Positions 17,149 through 25,756 of a stretch of 64,000 nucleotides of DNA are shown one piece after another. Source of the stretch: Natrarchaeobius halalkaliphilus (GTDB lineage Archaea; Halobacteriota; Halobacteria; Halobacteriales; Natrialbaceae). The position numbers were made by a program, and so were the translations under genes. Each line of letters opens with the position of its first letter. The first letter of the stretch is position 1. Below the pieces are notes generated by a model. It did not search any database. It was not told the origin of the DNA and saw only the letters and a list, made by a program, of their open reading frames with translations. The DNA is taken from contig NZ_REFY01000003.1 in the NCBI RefSeq assembly GCF_003841485.1, forward strand, positions 310,001 to 374,000, given 5' to 3'.

Positions 17149-17829
17149 GTGACACACACGTATCCGTACTTCGGCGTCAACTTCAAGGTGTATCCGAACA
17201 CGATCGGTGAGGGTGGACTCGAGCTGGCGAAAACGGTCGAACGAGTACACGAAGAGACCGGTGCGAACTTCGTCGTTACGCCACAGATCCCCGATCTCCG
17301 GTTGATCACCTCGGAAACGGATCTGACCGTCTCCTCGCCCCACGTCGATCCAGTTTCGCCCGGGCGAGGGATCGGAAAAGTACTTCCGGAGACGCTCGCG
17401 GATGCCGGGATCGCGGGAGCGACGATCAATCACGCCGAGAACCGCGATACGCTCACGGATATCGCGAAGAAAATCGACCGGTGCAACGAGGTCGGACTCG
17501 ATAGCTCCGTCTGCGTCGACAGCATCGAGATGGGGGAGGCCGTTGCGGCGTTCGATCCCGATGCACTCATCTACGAGAAACCGGAGGACATCTCGACCGA
17601 TCGGGCGATCACCACGACCCACCCGGAGCGGGTCGAACGCTTCGTCGAAATGATCGAGTCCACGAACCCCCGAACGAAGGTCCTCGTCGGCGGCGGCATC
17701 CGTACGGCAGAGCACGTCCGAGCGGCGTTCGAACTCGGTGCCGATGCAACCGGAGCGGCGTCCGCGATTTCGACGGCCGACGACCCCTACGAGCGACTAA
17801 CCGAAATCGCCGGTGCGCTCCCGGAGTAG
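17149..17829 (+). CDS. Triosephosphate isomerase family protein, divergent paralogue
   Basis: The 226-residue product has the short archaeal TIM layout. Substrate Asn11/Lys13 (NFKVYP), catalytic His95 (INHAENR) and catalytic Glu143 (IYEKPEDIST) are present, as is the phosphate-gripping GGGIRTAEHV near 181. Loop 6, usually close to EPPELIGTG in archaeal enzymes, reads EKPEDISTD, and the usual VCANN reads VCVDS, so the active-site lid is altered. Relatives act on triose phosphates, and some TpiA-like paralogues isomerise erythrulose phosphate. Its operon position after the amidohydrolase suggests a pathway-specific isomerase (inference). A GTG start at 17149 is assumed because an ATG-type start is absent and the upstream frame is short. 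Confidence 0.82.
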   Translation: MTHTYPYFGVNFKVYPNTIGEGGLELAKTVERVHEETGANFVVTPQIPDLRLITSETDLTVSSPHVDPVSPGRGIGKVLPETLADAGIAGATINHAENRDTLTDIAKKIDRCNEVGLDSSVCVDSIEMGEAVAAFDPDALIYEKPEDISTDRAITTTHPERVERFVEMIESTNPRTKVLVGGGIRTAEHVRAAFELGADATGAASAISTADDPYERLTEIAGALPE

Positions 17830-17975
17830 ATCACTGGCCACAATATCGACGGGGAGCGATAGGTGCGTAAATCGGTGCAGCCGTTACTATAACAGACGTT
17901 TCGCTTCGCCTCAGAGACGTCTCGTGACGATTCCTTCCGACGTCTGATAGCGCTTTGGAAGGCGAACGTAACCGG

Positions 17976-20084
17976 TTAGCTCTGGTCCTCGACGAGCACC
18001 TCGTTTAGCTCCTCCTGTCGATTCAGTACGTCGTCGATGTCCGTCTCTTTGTCGCTCATCACCGTTTCATCGAACAGGTGACACGACACGAGATGGCCGT
18101 CCGAAACCGACTGGGAAGCGGGCGGGGATCGTTCGCAGTCGGGCATCGCGTGAGGACACCGGCTGTGGAATCGACAGCCGGCTGGCGGATCGCTCGGATC
18201 GGGAAAGTCACCTTCCGGTTCGATTCGAGAGCTCTCGGCCCCCGGGATCGGTCTCGGAATGGACGACAGCAGAATTTCCGTGTAGGGATGATACGGCGGA
18301 TCGAACAGTTGGTCGACGGTCCCGATTTCGACGATCTCTCCGAGGTACATGACCGCGATTCGATCGGAGATGTGCTGAACGACGTTCAGGTCGTGAGCGA
18401 TGAAAAGGTACGATATGTCGTACTCCTGTTGAATGTCCATCAGGAGGTTCAGTATCTTCGCCTGAATGCTTACGTCGAGTGCGCTGACGGGCTCATCCGC
18501 GATGATGAAATCCGGATCGACGGCCAGCGCTCGAGCGATACCGATTCGTTGTTTCTGTCCGCCACTGAACTCGTGTGGGTATCTATCGAGGTGGCTTTCG
18601 TTCAGTCCCACCTCGCTCAACAGCTCTCGAACCCGTTCTTCTTTTTCGGTCTCAGAGTCGACGAGACCGTGGATCTCGAGCGGGCGGCCGATGATCTGTT
18701 TGATCGTCTTTCGCGGATTGAGACTCGAGAACGGGTCCTGAAAGATCACCTGAATGTTGGATCGTTCGCGCTTGAGCTGGCGTTTGCTCATCGCAGTCAG
18801 ATCTGAGCCGGCGTAAACGACCCGTCCGTCGTCCGGTTGATAGAGGTGAGCGAGAGTCTTGCCGAGCGTCGATTTCCCACACCCGCTTTCGCCAACCAAT
18901 CCCAGCGTTTCGCCGCGATTTATCGAGATATCGATGTCGTCGACGGCCCGAATCTGATCGCCGTGTCCGAGCAGTTCGTCGATCCATCCCGACGAGGTCG
19001 AGAAGTACTTGTGAACTCCTTCCGCGACGAGCAGCGGCTCCTGTTCCCGTTCGTCTCGACGGTCGTCGGAACGGTCGAGTTCGTCGTCGGACGAAAACTC
19101 CGGTGTGAGCGTGAGTTCGTCGGTTCGAATACACGCCGAGTGATGATCGTCGCCGGCCTTCTCGAGCGGCGGCTCGTCAGTGCGACACGCAGGCTTTTCG
19201 TACGGACAGCGGGTCCGGAACGAGCACCCGGAGGGCGTCTCGACCAGATCCGGCATCTGACCGGGGATCGTCGGTAGTCGCTCGCGCGGATCGTTGATCT
19301 TCGGGATCGCCTCGAGCAGCCCCTTCGTATAGGGGTGGCTCGTCTCCCGGAATATGCTGGAAACCGGACCGGTTTCGACCAGCGTTCCGGCGTACATCAC
19401 GCCGACGCGGTCGCACATCTGAGCGACGACACCCATGTTGTGCGTGATGAGCTGGACGGCGATATCGTTCTCTCGCTGGAGTTCCTGGAGCAAGCTCAGG
19501 ATCTCGGCCTGAATCGTGACGTCCAGTGCCGTGGTTGGCTCGTCTGCGATAATCAGGTCGGGCTCACAGGAGATCGCCATCGCGATCATCACGCGCTGGC
19601 GCATTCCACCACTGAGTTGATGTGGGAACTGATTCGCTCGCTCGCTGGCGTTTGGAATGCCGACCCGATCGAGCAGGTTCACGGTTCGTTCTCTGGCTTC
19701 AGCGTCGGTGGCGTCGGTGTGGTTTCGAATAACGTCGTCGATCTGGGTTCCGATAGTGAACGACGGATTGAGCGCACTCAACGCGTCCTGAAAGATGACT
19801 GCGATATCGTTTCCACGGATCGATCGCAGTTCGGATTCCGACAGCGAGAGGAGGTCAACACCGTCGAATCGGATCTCCCCGTCGGTTATCTGGCCCGGTG
19901 ACTGAATCAGGTCCAGCACTGAGAGTCCGGTCACCGATTTTCCCGCGCCGCTTTCTCCGACCACACCGTACACCTCACCGGGATAGATCTCGTAGCTGAC
20001 GCCATCGACTGCCTTGACAGTCCCTTCTTCCGTCTGAAACTCGGTGTGTAAGTTCCGAACCTCGAGCAGGGGTTCTCGGCTCAT
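17976..20084 (-). CDS. dppDF: Fused DppD-DppF ATP-binding protein of an oligopeptide-type ABC importer, system 2
   Basis: The 702-residue product joins two full ATPase domains. The first (about 1-330) has [28 protein letters not shown] and a [14 protein letters not shown] tail. After an acidic linker the second (about 345-700) has [29 protein letters not shown] and [14 protein letters not shown]. Both nucleotide sites look intact, so the single chain can replace the usual DppD/DppF pair. Its ATG overlaps the stop of dppC by 4 bp, so the two are cotranscribed on the minus strand. System 1 uses separate ATPases, showing the two importers are not a recent tandem duplication. Confidence 0.94.
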   Translation of the reverse strand: MSREPLLEVRNLHTEFQTEEGTVKAVDGVSYEIYPGEVYGVVGESGAGKSVTGLSVLDLIQSPGQITDGEIRFDGVDLLSLSESELRSIRGNDIAVIFQDALSALNPSFTIGTQIDDVIRNHTDATDAEARERTVNLLDRVGIPNASERANQFPHQLSGGMRQRVMIAMAISCEPDLIIADEPTTALDVTIQAEILSLLQELQRENDIAVQLITHNMGVVAQMCDRVGVMYAGTLVETGPVSSIFRETSHPYTKGLLEAIPKINDPRERLPTIPGQMPDLVETPSGCSFRTRCPYEKPACRTDEPPLEKAGDDHHSACIRTDELTLTPEFSSDDELDRSDDRRDEREQEPLLVAEGVHKYFSTSSGWIDELLGHGDQIRAVDDIDISINRGETLGLVGESGCGKSTLGKTLAHLYQPDDGRVVYAGSDLTAMSKRQLKRERSNIQVIFQDPFSSLNPRKTIKQIIGRPLEIHGLVDSETEKEERVRELLSEVGLNESHLDRYPHEFSGGQKQRIGIARALAVDPDFIIADEPVSALDVSIQAKILNLLMDIQQEYDISYLFIAHDLNVVQHISDRIAVMYLGEIVEIGTVDQLFDPPYHPYTEILLSSIPRPIPGAESSRIEPEGDFPDPSDPPAGCRFHSRCPHAMPDCERSPPASQSVSDGHLVSCHLFDETVMSDKETDIDDVLNRQEELNEVLVEDQS

Positions 20085-20989
20085 ATTCCACCCGTTGTAT
20101 CAGCATCGACATCCGTCTTCGGATCGAGCGCATCTCGAAGTCCGACGCCGAGGAACGTAAGTCCCAGGACGGTACTCATGATCGCGATCCCCGGAAAGAG
20201 GCTGATCCACGGAGCGGTCTGGAGATTTCGCTGTCCCTCGCTGATCATGACGCCCCACGTCGGGGTCGGCGGCTGTGCGCTCAGTCCGAGATACGACAGT
20301 CCGGCTTCTGCGAGGATCGAAAACGCGAAGATGATCGTTGCCTGAACCATCACTGCAGAAACCATATTCGGCAACATTTCACGGAACATGATGTTGAACG
20401 AGTGTTCTCCGTACGATTTCGCAGCAAGTACGTACTCCTCTTCTCTCACGGAGATCGCACTCCCTCTCGTGATCCGGGTCATGATCGGAGCGAACGCGAT
20501 TCCGAGTGCCAGAATAATCTGGTTGAGGCCGGGACCCAGAATCGCGACGACGATCAAGCCGAGGAGAATGTTCGGAAACGCAAAGAAGACGTCGACCGTC
20601 CGGCTAATCGCCTCGTCGACCCAGGAGCGATAGTAGCCGGCGACCAGTCCGGTGACGACTCCGGTGACGGTCGCGATCGTGACGACTAGGGCTGCGACAC
20701 GGAGGCTAATTCGTGTTCCGTACAACACTCGAGAGAAGACGTCGCGACCGTATCGATCCGTCCCGAACGGGTGCTCGAGCGACGGTGCCAGTAGCCGTCG
20801 AGCGCCGTCCGTCGATCCCGGATCGTACGGCATGATAAGTGGCGCAACGATCGCAACGATAACGTAGATGATGGTAAAGTAGAGCCCGAACATCGCCAGC
20901 GTGTTTCGTCTGAATCGGGCGTAGATCCGCCGATAACGCGTATGTTCCTCGAGAAAGTTGTGAAAATACGTATGAACGAACGAGATCAT
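20081..20989 (-). CDS. dppC: Oligopeptide-type ABC importer permease (DppC type), system 2
   Basis: The 302-residue product is a BPD-transport permease of DppC type: one N-terminal helix (MFGLYFTIIYVIVAIVAPLI), the HPFGTDRYGRDVFSRV segment and the coupling loop AAKSYGEHSFNIMFREMLPN, followed by more hydrophobic helices. It is divergent from the DppB gene and overlaps the fused ATPase gene by 4 bp. A minus-strand TATA (GCTATATATTACT, 21008-21020) lies about 25 bp before the ATG, so the transcript is probably nearly leaderless. Confidence 0.93.
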   Translation of the reverse strand: MISFVHTYFHNFLEEHTRYRRIYARFRRNTLAMFGLYFTIIYVIVAIVAPLIMPYDPGSTDGARRLLAPSLEHPFGTDRYGRDVFSRVLYGTRISLRVAALVVTIATVTGVVTGLVAGYYRSWVDEAISRTVDVFFAFPNILLGLIVVAILGPGLNQIILALGIAFAPIMTRITRGSAISVREEEYVLAAKSYGEHSFNIMFREMLPNMVSAVMVQATIIFAFSILAEAGLSYLGLSAQPPTPTWGVMISEGQRNLQTAPWISLFPGIAIMSTVLGLTFLGVGLRDALDPKTDVDADTTGGI

Positions 20990-21007
20990 AGGAGGAGTTT
21001 TAAACCG

Positions 21008-21054
21008 AGTAATATATAGCTATCGATGGCAACAGTACCGGAACTGTTTTATTA
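21008..21054. promoter_or_regulatory. Back-to-back promoters with shared inverted repeat for importer system 2
   Basis: The minus-strand TATA GCTATATATTACT (21008-21020) is 25 bp from the dppC start, and the plus-strand TATA TTTTATTA (21047-21054) is 29 bp from the dppB start. Between them lies AACAGT-N6-ACTGTT (21031-21048), whose right arm touches the plus-strand TATA. This position allows one regulator to control both arms of the importer operons. The regulator is unknown. Confidence 0.5.
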
Positions 21055-21078
21055 GCGCAGGAACGCTACTTTCGTCAG

Positions 21079-22026
21079 ATGAGTTGGAGCCAGTACGCGA
21101 TAAAACGTACCCTGTCCAGTCTATTCGTTCTGTTCGGTGCGTCGGTCGTCATTTTCTCTATCGTTCGGTTGATCCCCGGCGACCCGGCGCAAGTCTTACT
21201 GGGTGATACTGCACGCGAAGCACAACTCGAGGTCGTTCGTCGCGAACTCGGCCTCCATCGACCGGTCTGGGAGCAGTATTTCATCTGGTTGTCCGACGTT
21301 CTCACGCTCGACCTCGGTCGGAGCTACATGAACAATCAGTTGATAACCGAGCTCATCGCGATCCGTTATCCGCGTTCGCTTCAGCTGGCGATATTCACGA
21401 TGATCTTTGCGTCGATGATCGGGATTCCACTCGCCATCTGGGGTGCCAGCAACCGAAACAGCTCCAGAGATTACCTCGCGTTGTTTTTCTCCCAGTTCGG
21501 CGTCTCGATTCCGAGTTTCTTTCTCGGCGTCGTCCTCATCCTGCTCTTTGCGAACTACATTCCGCTCTTTCCGCCGTCGGGATACATGTCATTCTTCGAT
21601 CACCCACTCGGTAACGTCGTCCACCTCTTCTTGCCAGTCGTGACACTCACGGTGATCAACGCCGCGATCATCACGCGCTATTTGCGTTCGGAAATGCTCG
21701 AAAACCTGAACTCCGAGTACGTTCAGACCGCTCGAGCGTACGGGCACTCCGAGCGACGGATCATTCTGAAATACGTCGCGAAGAACGCGATGATCCCGAC
21801 GATAACGGTCATCGGGATCCAGTTCGGCGGAATCATCGGCGGCGTGGTCATCATCGAGGAAGTGTTTTCCTACCCGGGAATCGGGCTGTTGCTTCTCGAT
21901 TCGATTCTGCGACGCGATTACCCTGTGATTCAGATCTCGTTGCTGGCCATCGCTGCGACGTTTATCTTCGTCAATTTGATCGTCGACCTGATATACGGCT
22001 ATCTCGATCCGCGGATCAGACATTAG
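21079..22026 (+). CDS. dppB: Oligopeptide-type ABC importer permease (DppB type), system 2
   Basis: The 315-residue product has the DppB N-terminus (VIFSIVRLIPGDPAQVLLG), the RRELGLHRPVWEQYFIWL segment and the coupling loop TARAYGHSERRIILKYVAKN, with about six hydrophobic helices. It is encoded on the opposite strand from its DppC and ATPase partners and 163 bp before the solute-binding protein gene on the same strand. The importer is therefore built from two divergent transcripts. Confidence 0.93.
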   Translation: MSWSQYAIKRTLSSLFVLFGASVVIFSIVRLIPGDPAQVLLGDTAREAQLEVVRRELGLHRPVWEQYFIWLSDVLTLDLGRSYMNNQLITELIAIRYPRSLQLAIFTMIFASMIGIPLAIWGASNRNSSRDYLALFFSQFGVSIPSFFLGVVLILLFANYIPLFPPSGYMSFFDHPLGNVVHLFLPVVTLTVINAAIITRYLRSEMLENLNSEYVQTARAYGHSERRIILKYVAKNAMIPTITVIGIQFGGIIGGVVIIEEVFSYPGIGLLLLDSILRRDYPVIQISLLAIAATFIFVNLIVDLIYGYLDPRIRH

Positions 22027-22189
22027 CGTCCCGTCGTCGCCACGGACACACTCGACTGGGCTCACAGATTCCACCCACAAGGCGCCATCGACGAAGGTCG
22101 ATAATACGTATATTTCGTCCCGGTGACAGCTGAAGGGGACAGGTACACTTATCTGGTTCGTCCCACATCGTCCACCGGTAGGGAATAAC

Positions 22190-23803
22190 ATGAAGTCAGA
22201 GAATACAGTAACAGAACTGAACAGGCGTCAGGCGCTTACCCTCCTCGGTGGGGCAGGTAGCGCTGCGATGCTCGCAGGGTGTCAGGACGTCGGTGATGAC
22301 GGCGACGATGACAGCTCCACGCTGCACGTCCAACTTGGTGGCTCGCTCGACTCGCTCGATCCACAGTTAGCGGGATTGCGAAACACGCAGGTCGTCGTCA
22401 ACAGGGTCGTCGAAAAGCTGTTCGAACCGGATATCGAGATGGAGATGGAACCGGTGCTCGCAGAAGGATACGAGCTGACCGACGACGGCGGCTCCGTGAT
22501 TATTCAGCTTCGGGACGGCGTGATGTTCCATCCGCCGTACGAGCGAGAGATGGTCGCTGAAGACGTCGTCTACAACTTCGATCGGGTCTCGGATCCGGAT
22601 ACCGGCTCACCGCGTCAGGACAACTTCGACAATCTCGAAGACTGGTACGCAGAAGGCGATTACGAACTTCGAATCGACTTCGAAGAGCCCGAAGCGGCGC
22701 TCGAAGCGACGCTTGCGAACACTGGAATGCACGTTCTGTCTCCGGACGCACTCGAGGAGGAGGGCGATGCCTCGAGTCACCCGGTGGGGACCGGACCGTT
22801 CGTGTTCGAGGAGTGGGTTACCCGGGACCACATCCACCTCGTCGCTCACGACGACTACCGGGTCGACGGTGTTCCCGGCGTCGAAGAAGTCTATTTCAGG
22901 CCGATCGAGGAACCTGCGACGGCGATTACGGAAATTCAGGAAGGGGAGATCGAAATGCTTCACGACGTGCCACTCGACAACGCCGGCCAACTCGAGGACG
23001 ACGACGATATCCAGGTGCAGTTCGTCGAAGCGCCGGACCTGCGGTTCCGGATGATGGTCAACGCCTCCGACAACGAAATCGACGGCCGCGCACCCGGCGC
23101 ACCGACCCAGAGTCAGAACATCCGTCAGGCGATTGCAGAGGCAATCAACCAGCCCGACTTCGTCGAGATTGCAGCGGGAGGACACGCGGACGTTGGGCAG
23201 ACGGTCTATCCGGAAGATAACGTCTGGGGAGTCGACTACCAGCCGTTCAGCGTCGAAGCCGATCCCGACCGGGCGCAGGAGCTGATCGAGGAGTCCGACT
23301 TCGACGCGCCGGTCGAATTGACCATGATCTCCGCGTCCGACGAAGACGACCTTCGAACCCTCGGCCAACTCGCTCAAGATCAGTTGAACGACGCCGGTTT
23401 CGAGGTCAACCTCGAGGAGATGGAGGTCGCCTCGTGGGTCGAACGGCTGAACGCCTTCGAGTGGGACATCACTCCGAACCACGGCTCACACAGCCCGGAC
23501 CCCGCCCTGAAGCGCTTCGAGCGAATGTTCTGGACGGACGAGGAGAACGTGCCGTACTACGAGAGTCCCGACTCGAACGCCGACCGCGTCTTCGAAATCT
23601 TCGAGGAAGACAGTAGCGAACTTTCACAGGACGAACGATACGAACTGTACGCCGAATTCCAGCGCCTTCTCTGTGACGACGCCGTGTATCTCATCTGTTG
23701 TCATCCACAGAACGCACACGCGCTGCGAACGTACGTCGAGGACTTCGAGATCCACCCGATGGACATGTACTTCCCGATCCACAACGCCCGTCTCGAGCAG
23801 TAG
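22190..23803 (+). CDS. dppA: ABC importer solute-binding lipoprotein, SBP_bac_5 type, system 2
   Basis: The 537-residue product has a Tat signal (NRRQALTLLGG) and lipobox LAGC with Cys31. Its segments are in canonical DppA order: DSLDPQ near the N-terminus, MVAEDVVYNFDRV, the VGTGPFVFEEW motif, then the C-terminal lobe with LNDAGFEVNLEEME and the terminal domain around YAEFQRLLCDDAVYLI. It therefore serves as an in-window control for the permuted protein at 13890-15614. The ligand could be a peptide, oligosaccharide or other polar solute; this family is broad and the pocket cannot be read from sequence. Confidence 0.93.
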   Translation: MKSENTVTELNRRQALTLLGGAGSAAMLAGCQDVGDDGDDDSSTLHVQLGGSLDSLDPQLAGLRNTQVVVNRVVEKLFEPDIEMEMEPVLAEGYELTDDGGSVIIQLRDGVMFHPPYEREMVAEDVVYNFDRVSDPDTGSPRQDNFDNLEDWYAEGDYELRIDFEEPEAALEATLANTGMHVLSPDALEEEGDASSHPVGTGPFVFEEWVTRDHIHLVAHDDYRVDGVPGVEEVYFRPIEEPATAITEIQEGEIEMLHDVPLDNAGQLEDDDDIQVQFVEAPDLRFRMMVNASDNEIDGRAPGAPTQSQNIRQAIAEAINQPDFVEIAAGGHADVGQTVYPEDNVWGVDYQPFSVEADPDRAQELIEESDFDAPVELTMISASDEDDLRTLGQLAQDQLNDAGFEVNLEEMEVASWVERLNAFEWDITPNHGSHSPDPALKRFERMFWTDEENVPYYESPDSNADRVFEIFEEDSSELSQDERYELYAEFQRLLCDDAVYLICCHPQNAHALRTYVEDFEIHPMDMYFPIHNARLEQ

Positions 23804-23839
23804 TCGGACCGCTTGCCGAAACCATATTTGACTCGGTTT

Positions 23840-24673
23840 TCAGTTCCGCTCGTCGTTCCAGGGTGCAAATTCGAAATCGATGATCCGTTGTTCCTGGTCG
23901 ATACTATCGATCGTGTCGATATCTTCGTCGTCTAACTCGAGACGGATCGCCTCTGCGTTTTCGCGACGGTGCGTTTCGCTGCTCGCCTTCGGAACCGGGA
24001 CGACGTCCTTTTGGGCCATCCACGCGAGACTGACCTGGGCCGGAGAAACATCGTGTTTCGCCGCGACTGAAGCGAGTTCGGGTACGTCTCCGACGCGTCC
24101 ACGGATCAGCGGCGAATAGGCGACCATTCGGTGGTCGTGTCTCTCCGCGTACTCGCGAAGCTCGGTCTGCTGTAACAGCGGGTGAAGTTCGACCTGATGG
24201 GCGACGATCGGTGGTTCGAGCAGATCGCGTGCTTCGTCGAGCAGCGCCGGCGTGAAATTGCTCACTCCGACGTTCGCGACGACGCCCCTGTCGTGGAGTT
24301 CGTTGAACGCTCGCAACGTCCCTTCGGGATCGTAGGTCCCGGCTGGCCAGTGGACGTACAGCAGATCGATCTGCTCGAGTCCGAGGTCCTCGAGACTCTG
24401 CTCGACCGACTCGAGTGCGTCCTCGTACTCGGCGCGTTGATAGTGAACTTTCGTCGCGACGAAGAGGTCGTCTCGGGGGACGGTCGACCGTTCGATAGCG
24501 GCTCCGACGCACGGCTCCGTCCCGTATATCTGGGCGGTGTCGATGTGTCGATAGCCGATTTCGATGGCGTTCGTGACCGTCTCGACGCAGGCCTCGAAGT
24601 CGACCTCGAAGTCGTCCTCGAGTGCGGTATTCTGGTCCGTTCCGAGTCCGATCGGCGGAATATCTGGTGTCAT
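23840..24673 (-). CDS. Aldo/keto reductase
   Basis: The 277-residue product contains the complete aldo/keto reductase tetrad: Asp and Tyr in HIDTAQIYGTE, Lys in FVATKV and His in LYVHWP. GVSNF and the NADPH-binding tail VPVPKASSETHRRENAEA are also present. It should reduce an aldehyde or ketone with NADPH, or oxidise an alcohol. It is the first of three neighbouring minus-strand enzymes (reductase, aldolase, aldehyde dehydrogenase) that could process the fragments of an aldol cleavage. It is convergent with the second solute-binding protein gene, 36 bp away. Confidence 0.9.
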   Translation of the reverse strand: MTPDIPPIGLGTDQNTALEDDFEVDFEACVETVTNAIEIGYRHIDTAQIYGTEPCVGAAIERSTVPRDDLFVATKVHYQRAEYEDALESVEQSLEDLGLEQIDLLYVHWPAGTYDPEGTLRAFNELHDRGVVANVGVSNFTPALLDEARDLLEPPIVAHQVELHPLLQQTELREYAERHDHRMVAYSPLIRGRVGDVPELASVAAKHDVSPAQVSLAWMAQKDVVPVPKASSETHRRENAEAIRLELDDEDIDTIDSIDQEQRIIDFEFAPWNDERN

Positions 24674-24802
24674 CGATAATAGCGCTCGTCTCGGTAGTGT
24701 TCGTCCTGCTACCAGTAGATTTCGATTACCCGATTGACAGAATCGCAGATGACTCGATCGGTTCGTCGAAACGGTACAGCCTCGATCCGCGTCAGTTCAC
24801 GG

Positions 24803-25594
24803 TCAGTGGAGGTGGTCGGCGGCGTCCTGGACCGACGCGTCCTCGTGGACGATCGATTTGATCGCGGCGATCATGCCGGCCGGGTCGTCGTGTTTCCAGA
24901 TCGTTCGGCCGAACATGACGCCGTGTATACCCGCGTCCATTCCGGATCGGACCATCTCGAGGACCGCCGCGTCGTCGTCCTGTGCGGGTCCACCGGCGAT
25001 GTACATCGGTACCGGTGCGTCTTCAGCGATCGGTGCGAAGGACTCTGGATCGCCGGTGTACGGACTCTTCAAGATGTCGGCTCCGATTTCGAAACCGATC
25101 CGATTCGCGTGAGCCAGATACTCCGCGTCGAGTTCGTCTTCCGCCCGCTGTCCCCACAGCGTCGGTTCGACGACCGAGTCGATCCCGTACGCGCGTGCGG
25201 TTTCCGAGACCTCGCTGATGAGTTGCAGATTGTTCGCGAGGACGTCGGGATCTTCCCGACCGAAGACGAGTGCCGTTTTGATCGCGTCGACGCCGACGCG
25301 CGCCGCCTCCTCGACGCTGAATGCCTGGTGGTGGATTTCGGCGTTCTCTCGATCGCCGGGGAGCGTCGAGTCGACCGGCTGATCGACGGTTCCGACCGTG
25401 ACGAGGTCCGGATGCTCGGACAGCAGCGAGTCGAACCGTCGAAGGAAGGGAATTCCGGCAAGGATGCCGTCGGGATTTCCCTCGAGAACCGTCTGAAGGG
25501 TCGCTTCCGGGTCTTCAAAGCGCTCTAGTCGGCCGTGACTCAGTCCGTGGTCGATTGCGACGATGACGGCGTTCCCCGTACTCGTAGGTAACAT
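24803..25594 (-). CDS. Class I aldolase of the DeoC/FbaB family
   Basis: The 263-residue product resembles archaeal-type class I fructose-bisphosphate aldolases and relatives such as LsrF. Visible features are AIDHGLSHG near residue 15, the Schiff-base lysine in GADILKSPYTGD (Lys176), and the C-terminal phosphate-binding IAGGPAQDDD and GVMFGRTIWKHDDP. The substrate could be a ketose 1-phosphate or bisphosphate; this family also includes thiolase-like members, so exact chemistry is open. The ATG at 25594 is preferred over a GTG 20 codons upstream because the next residues match the usual N-terminus. It is placed to cleave the product of the FGGY kinase (inference). Confidence 0.83.
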   Translation of the reverse strand: MLPTSTGNAVIVAIDHGLSHGRLERFEDPEATLQTVLEGNPDGILAGIPFLRRFDSLLSEHPDLVTVGTVDQPVDSTLPGDRENAEIHHQAFSVEEAARVGVDAIKTALVFGREDPDVLANNLQLISEVSETARAYGIDSVVEPTLWGQRAEDELDAEYLAHANRIGFEIGADILKSPYTGDPESFAPIAEDAPVPMYIAGGPAQDDDAAVLEMVRSGMDAGIHGVMFGRTIWKHDDPAGMIAAIKSIVHEDASVQDAADHLH

Positions 25595-25756
25595 TTGGTA
25601 TCCGTTTCGTCCTGTTCTCGCTAACGACGAAAAAGCTTCCGATGCGACCGTCACGAGGGCGAGTACGACGTTCGAGGACGGAATCTGGGCGCGTCGACGC
25701 TCGAGTAAGATGGGTGTCGACGACGGCGTCTCGGCCGTCTCGAGTTCCGGTCTCGA

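Noticed and set aside
17914-17923. GAGACGTCTC palindrome between the TIM-like gene and the fused ATPase gene
   Set aside because: Too short and lacking a T-tract or paired TATA to be called a terminator or operator with confidence.
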